Under the pieces are notes generated by a model. That model saw only the letters and a program-made list of their open reading frames with translations, was not told the origin of the DNA and did not search any database. Positions 33,269 through 43,709 of a stretch of 64,000 bases of DNA are shown in pieces. The stretch's first letter is position 1. Each line of letters starts with the position of its first letter. The stretch comes from Deinandra increscens subsp. villosa (lineage: Eukaryota; Streptophyta; Magnoliopsida; Asterales; Asteraceae), in NCBI GenBank assembly GCA_039602395.1, contig JBCNJP010000006.1, positions 45,630,428 to 45,694,427 of the forward strand, in the 5' to 3' direction. Both the position numbers and the translations under genes were made by a program.

Positions 33269-33395
33269 TTCCAGGCGTATCGCCTGGAAGGTTGGAGGTT
33301 ATAGGCGATACGCCTGGAAGTCTCAGGCGGGCAGATGGTTGAAGTCCTAGGCGTATCGCCTGGGAAATGCAAGGCTGTAGGCGATACGCCTAGGG
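33269..33395 (+). repeat. palindrome cluster downstream of protease ORF, unit 1
   Basis: Further GGCGTATCGCC/GGCGATACGCC palindromes like those of the LTR: TTCCAGGCG-TAT-CGCCTGGAA at 33269-33289, then copies centred near 33308, 33353 and 33385. Same core, different flanking pairs. Confidence 0.85.
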
Positions 33396-34735
33396 GAGGT
33401 AAGTCAGAAATTTTTCAAATTTTTAATTTTTATTATTTCTGTTTACCGTCTTGGTGGTGGTTCGCTGCGGCTGATGTGCTGAGTCTCTGGAGTTTCAGGT
33501 GAACACGTTTCAACTTGTTTTATTTTATTTATTTTACTTCTGCTTTATTTTTGTTCCATTCCACATTGAGGGCAATGTGTGATTCAAGTGTGGGGATGGG
33601 ATACTTTCGTATTGAGTCTTGAGTCTTTTATTTTTGGTGTGTTTTTGAGTCATAAAATGAAAAAAGAATTGAAAAAAAATTGAAAAAAATTGTCAAAAAT
33701 GTCCAAGATTCTGGCTGCAAAATTAATGGAAAATGATAGTAAAACCAGGGATTGATTGTCTATCTTGTGCTTAAATGTTTAATTAATGATTAATTTGGGA
33801 AAAGTGGATAAGTTTGGATGAATGGAAAACATTACTAATCTATGATGTGTCGGTAGGCCCAGCTGACCTAGGAGTAGCTTAAATTGCCTATGTGTTTATT
33901 GTTGTATAAATATGCTAATCAGTCTGCTAGTGGGTTCCCATTTTAGGAGTGATAGGGATACTGAATCTGATGATTAGGAGGGAAGAGACCCCTTTAGGCT
34001 AGATACTCCTATGTCCTTAGAATTTCAAATGAGCATGTAGTTAATAATTTGGCTAATGAATTAGAGTGAAGGGGCAAAATACTCATGTACAAACTAAGGA
34101 TAGTATCCCGTGGTAAGTACCTCTGATGATGTTCCGGATCTCGCGGGCAAAATACTCATGTATGATTTCGGGGGTAAGACCTTGTGAAAGAATACCTCTG
34201 GTGATGTCCGTTGGTAATTTTAGGTAAAAGTAACCAATTATAAAAAAAAAAAAATGAATGAAAAAATATGAGAAAAAAAATTGAAAAGAAAGAAAAGTAA
34301 AGGAAAATGATAAGCTTAGATGAATAAATGCTCAAAAGAAATAAAAATAAATAGTTATTCCTTGGACATCTTAGTATCTGGTTTAAGGGGGGTTGGAGAA
34401 AATATATAAATTTAAATCATTATTACCCTTTGCTTTGACTGAATATGATTCGGTAATAGGTTGAACTTGACCTTTCTTTAGTGGGATCCATTGCGACTGA
34501 ACTTATATCTGGTAATTTTATAAACACATGGGGGCGAAAGAAAAGGTTGGTGGTTGGGTTTAATCGGATAGAAATATCGGCAATCATAGTTAGTGTGTGA
34601 TTACATTATGGTATGTGGAATTGTTTTGGTGGACTGTTGAATTTTGAAATGTTAAATGTTTAGAAGTCAATTTCCTGGTTGTGATTCCATTGCAGTATTT
34701 TTCGAGGACGAAAAAAGAGTCAGTGTGGGGATGTT
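33396..34735 (+). other. 3' noncoding region, unit 1, with polypurine tract
   Basis: No coding frame. The motif CACATTGAGGGCAATGTG, followed by AAGTGTGGGGATGGG (33568-33600), is familiar from Athila/Tat 3' regions. A roughly 70-bp imperfect direct repeat starting GGGCAAAATACTCATGTA lies at 34071-34210, and an A-rich tract at 34238-34310. AGTGTGGGGATGTT directly before LTR 2 is the likely polypurine tract. Confidence 0.7.
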
Positions 34736-36352
34736 TGATGTGTTGCAAACACATCCTAAATTCCAAGAGTCTTTTATTTTATAATTTGAGTCCATTTGAG
34801 TCAGTTTCCATTTGTTTTAAGCTGCTTTTAGTTAAGTTTGAGTCTTTGTGTCCTTTTTATTATTTTTATTTGAGTTTTGTAGGTTTTTAATAAAGTCCCG
34901 AGCCAAATTGAAAGTTGAGAAGAGAAGAAGAAGAAATGCTGAAGAAGTAGTTCCAGGCGTATCGCCTGGAACTTGATCACTGGCAAGCGATACGCGCGGA
35001 AAGGAAAGTCAACGGAGGGGTTAAGTCGGTTTGACCCGACTATCTTGTCGCGTTGCAAGACCCAGGCGTATCGCCTGGGAGAGATAGAGCTTGTAGGCGA
35101 TACGCTTACAAGTCTAAAACCCGCAGAAAAAGGTTTCTCGATATAAATTCGAATTTAGGGTTTCTATTCGTCATTCTTCGAACTTCAGACGAATTTCAGA
35201 GCGACCAAGGACGAATTTCAGAGGAGAAGGGAGCTGAGATCAAGGAGAATCATCGGAAGACCAAGATTTCATCACCATACGCTATCCGGTTCTTTCGGTT
35301 TCTTCGTTTTCGTCAATTGCTATCATGTTTTTGAATCAAGTTTCAGACTTTAGTATTTTTATTGTTCAGAATATGATTGTAGGCTAAACCTATTATGCCA
35401 TCTAGACCGTTATGATGAGTGATTGATGTTTTGACTTTATTCTCGGTTTTGATTGATTGATTGATGCTACGATTCTATTCAATTCCAATAATTGCCATGC
35501 TTTGATGCATATGTGTGTTATGATCGGATTGTTAATTGACTGTTAATGCTTAATTTACCCGCGAATGTCTTTCGGTTTAGGTAGATTAACCAAAGTAGTT
35601 AACTTTAGGGTTGATTGCTAAAGTGTAGTTTAGGGTTACCTTGAACTATTGCATTTTCGGTTGGTTGATTATTTGATTGTAATGTGCTGCTAAACTGAAG
35701 ACTTAAAAGGTATAGGTTTAACGGGTAGTTGGGTTGGTTAAAGTCTTAGGGTTGCGTTGTCTCAAAAGGAAGCGTCCTAGGGTTTTGTCTAGCTTGCTAT
35801 TCCGTGTCATTCATGGTAGTTATTGGTAGCTCCTGTTAGTCTAGGTGCACCTTAGGTATATCCGAGGGTGGCTAGGGTAATTGAAGTGGGAAGGACTTAA
35901 AAGGTGAACCCTTGTTCGAGCGTTAGAATCGTTGTCTAGGAAGGACTTAAAAGGTGAACTAGCCACCATCAGATTAATTAGAACCGAGATAGAGTCAAGC
36001 ATCGATTGCAAGTCTAGGTCTAGGTGGTATATTCCTCTCTCATCTGAGTTTCTCCGAAGTTTCCTGTGTCCGTCTGTTTGCTCGTAGTTAGTTAAGTAGT
36101 TAATTAAATCTCAATTCAAAAACCCAAATCAATTTACTCAAATTTCCCATTTCTTAGGTCTAGGTTAAGTCTTGTCTATAGAGTGTCCTAGGTTCGATAT
36201 TCCGGTCTTGCCCTAGCTATTCTACTATCCGATAGGTACACTTGCCTTAGGGTTCGGTTTAGTTTAGGTATTTTCGGTAAAATTAGGTGTGTCTAGGTCT
36301 AGTTTAGGTCTAGGTTTTTATAGTAGTTTTTAGAGTCGTTCCGAGCACATCA
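34736..36352 (+). mobile_element. Athila-like LTR 2 (shared middle LTR)
   Basis: 1,617 bp with the same TGATGTG...CACATCA ends. It differs from LTRs 1 and 3 at shared positions (start region, GTTTCTATTCGTCATTC in place of GTTTGTATTC, and CTTGTAGG in the third hairpin). It serves as 3' LTR of unit 1 and 5' LTR of unit 2. Confidence 0.9.
34947..35111 (+). repeat. palindromes in U3 of LTR 2
   Basis: 34947-34971 and 35061-35079 match LTR 1. The third hairpin (about 35089-35111) reads CTTGTAGGCG-ATA-CGCTTACAAG: relative to LTR 1 a G-C pair has become C-G, keeping the pairing, and one G-C has become G-T. Confidence 0.8.
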
Positions 36353-36358
36353 AGTTTT

Positions 36359-36376
36359 TGGCGCCGTTGCCGGGGA
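36359..36376 (+). promoter_or_regulatory. primer-binding site, Athila-like unit 2
   Basis: Same TGGCGCCGTTGCCGGGGA site, 6 nt after LTR 2. Confidence 0.9.
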
Positions 36377-36532
36377 CACTTGGTAATTGGCAAGATTAAC
36401 TCTAGGTCGTCGTTAGGAAATTTTGAGTCTTTTTGGTCTTTCCGTGTCTAGAGTCTTAGGATTTTCTGATTTCGAGTCTAGAATTTTTAGGTTTTAATTT
36501 TCGTTTGATTTTTCTTGAGTCATTCCCGTTAT

Positions 36533-38143
36533 ATGCCACACACCCGTTCGCGAGGTCCTCCTGAGCTTACACCTTTATCTGATCCCGACGCGGACATTCG
36601 TGAGCGGTTCCGCCTTCTACGCACCGAGCTAGAGGCGTTCATCATTTCCACCACCACCCCTTCGAAACCATCCTCTTCATCCCCACGCGACACCAAACCC
36701 ATTCCATTCCCCGATCTCACATCCATGGCGGCACGTCGCACCGTCCACGAGCAGGCTAGCGCCGGAGTCACCGAGGCCCGGTTTGCTATTGCACAGCCTG
36801 CTATTGCCAACACCGCGAATTGGCAAGTTCCGTCCCACGTCATCAACGCTTTGACGCATTCGATCCAGTTTCATGGACGTGAGGACGAAGATGCACCGAT
36901 GCATATCTCCAGGTTCACGCGTATCTGCAACACGTTCGGACTCACCGGAGTCGCGAACGACACCATTTATTTGCGTCTTTTTCCATTCTCCCTTACGTCT
37001 CGAGCCGCCGAGTGGCTTGAGACGCTTCCGCCTAATTCGATCGCCACCTGGGACGATCTCACCGCCAAATTCCTGAAAAAGTACCATCCTCCAGCTAAGG
37101 CTGCGCGTACTCGGGAGGAAATCCACTCATTTCGCATGGATCCCGACGAGCCTTATTCTGTTGCATATGAGCGTTTCAATACTCTTCTGAGCAGATGTCC
37201 GCAACACGGGTTGACGGAATGGGCTATCATCGAGAAGTTCTATAATGGACTTCCTTATTCGGTTCAAAAAGAGTTTAACATTTCTGCTGGAGGACACATG
37301 ATGGAGAAGCTCACGGTCGATGAATGCAAACAACTGTTTGAGAGCTTCGCACTCGCTGAACAGCAGACCCCCGGAGATCGGAGAGCCACCTTGGCCCCGA
37401 CTCGATCCCTTGTTCCTTCTACTACCACCCGGGGTGTCCATCACATTGGCTCAGAGACCATACCACCTAGGGAGTTAGAAAACATTTATAAGACCTTAGA
37501 GGAAATCAAACTCCATATCAAAGCCAAATGTGAGCTGTGCAGAGGCGCTCACGACACCCGAGACTGCCCGCTTGCTCCCGCTGAGCAAGTGGATTATATT
37601 GGAAACCGAAACCAGTTCGGTAATTCGTTCCAGTCTGGGTGGAGGAGTGGCCAAAATTCAGGATGGCGAGAGGGAGGAAATCCACCTGGTTTTCAGCCGA
37701 GGTATAATCAGAATGGTGGAGGAGATGCAGGCCCGACTATGAAGGAGCTTACGGAGTTGGTGATGAATCAAACGCAGATCCTGCAGCAGATGAACGCGAG
37801 AGACGAGGCCACACAAAAGAAGCTGGCGGAGCATGACACGTTACTGAGAAATCAACAGGCCTCGTTCTTAGATTTGCAGCGGTCGGTGGGAGATATTGCA
37901 AAGCAGTTAAAGGAGCTCAACAACCGAGGGGGTCAATTTTCCGGTAGCACCTATAAAAACCCCAATGCGTCGGTTAATGCTGTTACCACACGGAGTGGTC
38001 GAGTTCTAGAGAGTCCATCACCAGCGGTAGTTGATGAAGAGCCGGTTGATGAAGAGATTGAGTTGGAGACGCCGGACGGGAGGGTGCACGAGAGCGTAAC
38101 GCCAGCAAGTACCGCACCGATCGTCGAGGCTGAAGGTAGTTAG
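36533..38143 (+). CDS. gag: Athila-like gag, unit 2 (intact)
   Basis: Same length and, by eye, the same 536-residue sequence as unit 1. The nucleotide differences I noticed (for example CAA/CAG and CCA/CCG near 37695, ACA/ACG and GAA/GAG near 37752, GAG/GAA near 38050) are all synonymous. The domain layout is as in unit 1: gag domain, short zinc knuckle, coiled coil. The same frame change to protease follows. Confidence 0.92.
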   Translation: MPHTRSRGPPELTPLSDPDADIRERFRLLRTELEAFIISTTTPSKPSSSSPRDTKPIPFPDLTSMAARRTVHEQASAGVTEARFAIAQPAIANTANWQVPSHVINALTHSIQFHGREDEDAPMHISRFTRICNTFGLTGVANDTIYLRLFPFSLTSRAAEWLETLPPNSIATWDDLTAKFLKKYHPPAKAARTREEIHSFRMDPDEPYSVAYERFNTLLSRCPQHGLTEWAIIEKFYNGLPYSVQKEFNISAGGHMMEKLTVDECKQLFESFALAEQQTPGDRRATLAPTRSLVPSTTTRGVHHIGSETIPPRELENIYKTLEEIKLHIKAKCELCRGAHDTRDCPLAPAEQVDYIGNRNQFGNSFQSGWRSGQNSGWREGGNPPGFQPRYNQNGGGDAGPTMKELTELVMNQTQILQQMNARDEATQKKLAEHDTLLRNQQASFLDLQRSVGDIAKQLKELNNRGGQFSGSTYKNPNASVNAVTTRSGRVLESPSPAVVDEEPVDEEIELETPDGRVHESVTPASTAPIVEAEGS

Positions 38144-38168
38144 AGAGAAGCCGCTGAAGTGGGAAGCG

Positions 38169-39584
38169 GTGAAGGAGAAGAAGAGAGTGAGGTTCGCGCC
38201 GAAACCGATCACTGCTGATGATCTGAAGCGTGTTCCTTATCCTGAGAGGTTGGTCCAGCAGAAGAATGCGCGAGAGTATGGGCAGTTTTTAGAGCTTCTT
38301 AAGCAGCTTAGGGTCACTTTACCTTTTACTGATGTTATTAGACAGATGCCTAAGTATGCTAAATTTTTGAAAGATATGTTAACTAATAAGAAGAAGCTTG
38401 AAAACTTTTCTGATGTTACACTTGATGCCCAGTGTTCTGCTGTGGTTCAGAATAGGTTGCCTGAAAAACTGACTGATCCGGGTACATTTACAATTCCTTG
38501 CTCGTTTGGTGACTTGTCTGTTACTTGTGCTTTAGCTGATCTAGGTGCCTCTATTAATGTGATGCCTTATTCTGTTTTCATGCACCTAGGATTAGGAGAG
38601 TTAGAGCCGACTAGGATGACGATTTCCTTAGCGGATAGGTCGGTAGTTAGACCCAAAGGAATAGTGGAAAATGTTCTTGTTCAAGTGGATAAATTCTTGT
38701 TCCCTATAGACTTTGTGGTGGTTGATACTGCATATGATGCTAGCTGCCCGTTGATTTTAGGTAGGCCTTTCCTTAGGACCGCCCGGGCGTTAGTTGATGT
38801 TTTCGCGGGCACGATCACTTTGAGGGTAGATGATGAGTCGGTTGAATTCAGGGTTGGTAAATCGGGTGACAAGAACAGCGAGTCCGTATGCTTCCTAGGA
38901 TCTTTCATATCTTTGGTGGATAGTTGTGTTAGTTATGTCACTGGTGAGGACTTGGTAGTTGGAAATAGGTTGGAAGGTGAATTAGTAGTTGAGGATAAGT
39001 GTGGGGAGGAGCCCGGGGGGTTAGATGCGTTGATCGATAGAAATGATATTTTTGACCCGTTAGTAGAACCCGGAGATGAATTAGTGGTTGGAGAGTTGGT
39101 GGTAGTTAAGGATAGTTTGAGGAGAGCCACACTTGGTGACATTGGTGAATTTGATTATAGGATTGTGTTTAGTCCAAGTGTGGGGAGGTTAGCAATGGTT
39201 GTTGGTGAGAGTGACCCATCTTTGGGGTTCCTGGGTAAACTTCGAGTTATTCCGGGTAGATTTAAGCATTGGAGAGTTAAACAGTGGTTGTACTTGTTAA
39301 AGTTGGTTGCTTTATGGCTTAAGAGGTTGATTGGTAGTTGTGCAGTTAGGAACCGGGTGCAATCCGGTGTTTTTGTGGTCAAGGATGTTAAATCGAAACC
39401 TCCGGATGGTTTGGGAGGTTTTGGTTCATGTTTTGTGCTAATTGGTGAAATGCCCGGTTTGTATATTTGTGTAGATGTGTTTTACATTTCTGCAAGTTTT
39501 CGTTTTTCGTGCATTTGCGTCTTTTGGTTTTTGTGTTTTTGTGGTTGCAGGTTATTTTGGAGATTCGAGCTATGGGGAGTATGA
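38169..39584 (+). CDS. Athila-like aspartic protease ORF, unit 2
   Basis: Counterpart of the unit 1 ORF, with the same retropepsin core (DLGASINVMP, ILGRPFLRTARA) and the same frame relation to gag. The C-terminal tail diverges (VQSGVFVVKD against VQSGSFVVKD; RLAMVV against RLVMVV) and runs 33 residues longer because the unit 1 stop is absent, ending in a Phe/Cys/Trp-rich stretch that looks like read-through of noncoding sequence. The protease core appears constrained and the tail does not. No RT. Confidence 0.8.
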   Translation: MKEKKRVRFAPKPITADDLKRVPYPERLVQQKNAREYGQFLELLKQLRVTLPFTDVIRQMPKYAKFLKDMLTNKKKLENFSDVTLDAQCSAVVQNRLPEKLTDPGTFTIPCSFGDLSVTCALADLGASINVMPYSVFMHLGLGELEPTRMTISLADRSVVRPKGIVENVLVQVDKFLFPIDFVVVDTAYDASCPLILGRPFLRTARALVDVFAGTITLRVDDESVEFRVGKSGDKNSESVCFLGSFISLVDSCVSYVTGEDLVVGNRLEGELVVEDKCGEEPGGLDALIDRNDIFDPLVEPGDELVVGELVVVKDSLRRATLGDIGEFDYRIVFSPSVGRLAMVVGESDPSLGFLGKLRVIPGRFKHWRVKQWLYLLKLVALWLKRLIGSCAVRNRVQSGVFVVKDVKSKPPDGLGGFGSCFVLIGEMPGLYICVDVFYISASFRFSCICVFWFLCFCGCRLFWRFELWGV

Positions 39585-39701
39585 GATGTGCAGGTCTAAA
39601 ACTGCAGTTCTGGACTGAGATTTCGACTAAGGGAGCTGCTGGAGCATAAAAGAGATAGAAAATTTTTGGGGTCAAATTCCAAAAATTCTCTGGAAATCAC
39701 G

Positions 39702-39832
39702 TTCCAAGCGTATCGCCTGGAAGGTTGGTAGGTTATAGGCGATACGCCTGGAAGTCTCAGGCGGGTCCGGATGGTTGAAGTCCTAGGCGTATCGCCTGGG
39801 AAATGCAAGGCTGTAGGCGATACGCCTAGGGG
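39702..39832 (+). repeat. palindrome cluster downstream of protease ORF, unit 2
   Basis: Same arrangement as 33269-33395, slightly more decayed: the first stem reads TTCCAAGCG, losing one pair. Confidence 0.8.
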
Positions 39833-41159
39833 AGGTAAGTCAGAAATTTTTCAAATTTTTAATTTTTATTATTTCTGTTTACCGTCTTGGTGGTGGTTCG
39901 CTGCGGCTGATGTGCTGAGTCTCTGGAGTTTCAGGTGAACACGTTTCAACTTGTTTTATTTTATTTATTTTATTTCTGCTTTATTTTTGTTCCATTCCAC
40001 ATTGAGGGCAATGTGTGATTCAAGTGTGGGGATGGGATACTTTCGTATTGAGTCTTGAGTCTTTTATTTTTGGTGTGTTTTTGAGTCATAAAATGAAAAA
40101 AAAAAAATTGAAAAAAATTGTCAAAAATGTCCAAGATTCTGGCTGCAAAATTAATGGAAAATGATAGTAAAACCAGGGATTGATGTCTATCTTGTGCTTA
40201 AATGTTTAATTAATGATTAATTTGGGAAAAGTGGATAAGTTTGGATGAATGGAAAACATTTCTAGTCTATGATGTGTCGGTAGGCCCAGCTGACCTAGGA
40301 GTAGCTTAAATTGCCTATGTGTTTATTGTTGTATAAATATGCTAATCAGTCTGCTAGTGGGTTCCCATTTTAGGAGTGATAGGGATACTGAATCTGATGA
40401 TTAGGAGGGAAGAGACCGCTTTAGGCTAGATACTCCTATGTCCTTAGAATTTCAATGAGCATGTAGTTAATAATTTGGCTAATGAATTAGAGTGAAGGGG
40501 CAAAATACTCATGTACAAACTAAGGATAGTATCCCGTGGTAAGTACCTCTGATGATGTTCCGGATCTCGCGGGCAAAATACTCATGTATGATTTCGGGGG
40601 TAAGACCTTGTGGAAGAATACCTCTGGTGATGTCCGTTGGTAATTTTAGGTAAAAGTAACCAATTATAAAAAAAGAAAAAAAAATGAAAAAATATGAGAA
40701 AAAAAATTGAAAAGAAAGAAAAGTAAAGGAAAATGATAAGCTTAGATGAATAAATGCTCAAAAGAAATAAAAATAAATAGTTATTCTTTGGACATCTTAG
40801 TATCTGGTTTAAGGGGGGTTGAGAAATATATAAATTTAAATCAATTATTACCCTTTGCTTTGACTGAATATGATTCGGTAATAGGTTGAACTTGACCTTT
40901 CTTTAGTGGGATCCATTGCGACTGAACTTATATCTGGTAAATTTATAAACACATGGGGGCGAAAGAAAAGGTTGGTGGTTGGGTTTAATCGGATAGAAAT
41001 ATCGGCAATCATAGTTAGTGTGTGATTACATTATGGTATGTGGAATTGTTTTGGTGGACTGTTAATTGTGAAATGTTAAATGTTTAGAAGTCAATTTCCT
41101 GGTTGTGATTCCATTGCAGTATTTTTCGAGGACGAAAAAAGAGTCAGTGTGGGGATGTT
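39833..41159 (+). other. 3' noncoding region, unit 2, with polypurine tract
   Basis: Collinear with 33396-34735, including the GAGGGCAATGTG motif, the roughly 70-bp direct repeat near 40498-40640, the A-rich tract, and AGTGTGGGGATGTT before LTR 3. Confidence 0.7.
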
Positions 41160-42774
41160 TGATGTGTTGCAAACACATCCGATTTTCCTAAGTCTTTTGT
41201 TATGTATTTGAGTCCATTTGAGTCAGTTTCCATTTGTTTTAAGTGCTTTTAGTTAAGTTTGAGTCTTTGTGTCCTTTTTATTATTTTTATTTGAGTTTTG
41301 TAGGTTTTTAATAAAGTCCCGAGGCCAAATTGAAAGTTAAGAAGAGAAGAAGAAGAAATGCTGAAGAAGTAGTTCCAGGCGTATCGCCTGGAACTTGATC
41401 ACTGGCAAGCGATACGCGCGGAGAAGGAAAGTCAACGGAGGGGTTAAGTCGGTTTGACCCGACTATCTTGTCGCTTGCAAGACCCAGGCGTATCGCCTGG
41501 GAGAGATAGAGCTGTAGGCGATACGCTTGCAACTGTCAAAACCCGCAGAAAAAGGTTTCTCGATATAAATTCGAATTTAGGGGTTTGTATTCATTTATTC
41601 TTCGAACTTCAGACGAATTTCAGAGCGACCAAGGACGAATTTCAGAGGAGAAGGGAGCTGAGATCAAGGAGAATCATCGGAAGACCAAGATTTCATCACC
41701 ATACGCTATCCGGTTCTTTCGGTTTCTTCGTTTTCGTCAATTGCTATCATGTTTTTGAATCAAGTTTCAGACTTTAGTATTTTTATTGTTCAGAATATGA
41801 TTGTAGGCTAAACCTATTATGCCATCTAGACCGTTATGATGAGTGATTGATGTTTTGACTTTATTCTCGGTTTTGATTGATTGATTGATGCTACGATTCT
41901 ATTCAATTCCAATAATTGCCATGCTTGATGCATATGTGTGTTATGATCGGATTGTTAATTGACTGTTAATGCTTAATTTACCCGCGAATGTCTTTCGGTT
42001 TAGGTAGATTAACCAAAGTAGTTAACTTTAGGGTTGATTGCTAAAGTGTAGTTTAGGGTTACCTTGAACTATTGCATTTTCGGTTGGTTGATTAGTTGAT
42101 TGTAATGTGCTGCTAAACTGAAGACTTAAAAGGTATAGGTTTAACGGGTAGTTGGGTTGGTTAAAGTCTTAGGGTTGCGTTGTCTCAAAAGGAAGCGTCC
42201 TAGGGTTTTGTCTAGCTTGCTATTCCGTGTCATTCATGGTAGTTATTGGTAGCTCCTGTTAGTCTAGGTGCACCTTAGGTATATCCGAGGGTGGCTAGGG
42301 TAATTGAAGTGGGAAGGACTTAAAAGGTGAACCCTTGTTCGAGCGTTAGAATCGTTGTCTAGGAAGGACTTAAAAGGTGAACTAGCCACCATCAGATTAA
42401 TTAGAACCGAGATAGAGTCAAGCATCGATTGCAAGTCTAGGTCTAGGTGGTATATTCCTCTCTCATCTGAGTTTCTCCGAAGTTTCCTGTGTCCGTCTGT
42501 TTGCTCGTAGTTAGTTAAGTAGTTAATTAAATCTCAATTCAAAAACCCAAATCAATTTACTCAAATTTCCCATTCTTAGGTCTAGGTTAAGTCTTGTCTA
42601 TAGAGTGTCCTAGGTTCGATATTCCGGTCTTGCCCTAGCTATTCTACTATCCGATAGGTACACTTGCCTTAGGGTTCGGTTTAGTTTAGGTATTTTCGGT
42701 AAAATTAGGTGTGTCTAGGTCTAGTTTAGGTCTAGGTTTTTATAGTAGTTTTTAGAGTCGTTCCGAGCACATCA
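41160..42774 (+). mobile_element. Athila-like LTR 3
   Basis: 1,615 bp, same ends as LTR 1, followed by the GGTCA target duplication. Its third hairpin (near 41510-41534) is degenerate. It shares start-region variants with LTR 1. Confidence 0.9.
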
Positions 42775-42985
42775 GGTCACATCTCCACCAAAGAAACTTT
42801 CACCTGCAAAGAACTCAATAAATAGTTCTAAATCTCAGAAACAACCTAATTGGAGACCAAAGGTCAAAATTCAAAATGTGAATGTATCTGAACCAAAACC
42901 AGAAATGGTCCTTCAAATGGTTAATTACATTGACTCCAAAGGAGTGCCCAGATCTGTTATGGTCTGGGTACCTGAATCTCACTGA
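42775..42985 (+). pseudogene. element C gag, C-terminal end
   Basis: Resumes the gag frame interrupted at 28307 (TSPPKKLSPAKN...PRSVMVWVPESH) and ends at a TGA at 42983-42985. Pol begins shortly after in another frame. Confidence 0.75.
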
Positions 42986-43001
42986 TTTCTGATTTTTGTA
43001 G

Positions 43002-43709
43002 GGACAGCCAAGTAGATCTATCAACAATCTCTGGTACGTTGATAGCGGTTGCTCCTGACACATGACCGGAGACTTATCCCTTTTGGAAGAGGTACAAGAC
43101 TTCAATGGCGGAGGAGTATCTTTTGCAGGTGGGGTAGGTGGAAGAATCAGTAAGAAAGGGGTAGTGAAGAGTGGAAGTTTGACTTTTTCTGACGTGCACT
43201 ACGTGGAGGAATTATCTCACAGTTTGCTCAGTGTGTCGCAAATGTGTGATAGAGAATATTCAGTCCTGTTCAACAAGAAGGAATGCATCATCCTCAAGCC
43301 AGGTGTCAAAATTCCAGAGGAGTGCATCTTGATGCGTACTCCAAGAAGAGGAAATTTTAATCAGCTTAATTTTGGCAAACCTCCAACTACTGAAGAAGCC
43401 TGTCTTATCTCCAAGCAGAATGAGAATCTAGCGTTATTATGGCATCGTCGCCTGGGGCATGCTAATATGAAGAATCTGTCTAAGCTGGCTAAAGGAGAGC
43501 ACGTTAGAAATTTACCAATCAAAGATTTCTCGTCGGTAGAGAAATGTGTGGCTTGTGCTAAGGGGAAGCAGCACAAGTTGCCACACCGTCCGAAGATAGC
43601 AAATTCCGTCTCATCTGTTCTTCAACTGCTACATATGGATCTTTTTGGGCCCATGCAAGTTCAAAGCATCAGCAAATTTTCTTACTGTCTCGTGATTGTG
43701 GATGACTAG
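43002..43709 (+). pseudogene. element C protease end and integrase zinc-binding domain
   Basis: Starts GQPSRSINNLWYVDSGCS, the DSG active site of copia protease, interrupted by TGA directly after (before HMTGDLS). Continues through LSVSQMCDREYSVLF to the integrase HHCC motif: HRRLGH (H-X4-H) and CVAC, then the first catalytic Asp in HMDLFGP. A TAG (43707-43709) breaks the frame at VDD*SRFTW. The stops look like single-base mutations. Confidence 0.85.

Larger units (their letters stand above)
28308..42774 (+). mobile_element. Athila-like complex: three LTRs, two gag-protease interiors
   Basis: LTRs at 28308-29919, 34736-36352 and 41160-42774 separate two near-identical interiors of about 4.8 kb. 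A 5-bp target duplication GGTCA (28303-28307 and 42775-42779) flanks only the outer ends, so the whole array sits as one insertion in element C. Each interior has an Athila/Tat-type primer site, gag and protease, then 1.7 kb noncoding; no RT, RNase H or integrase is present. This fits a non-autonomous gag-bearing element (TR-GAG type). The three-LTR form points to unequal LTR recombination. Confidence 0.85.
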
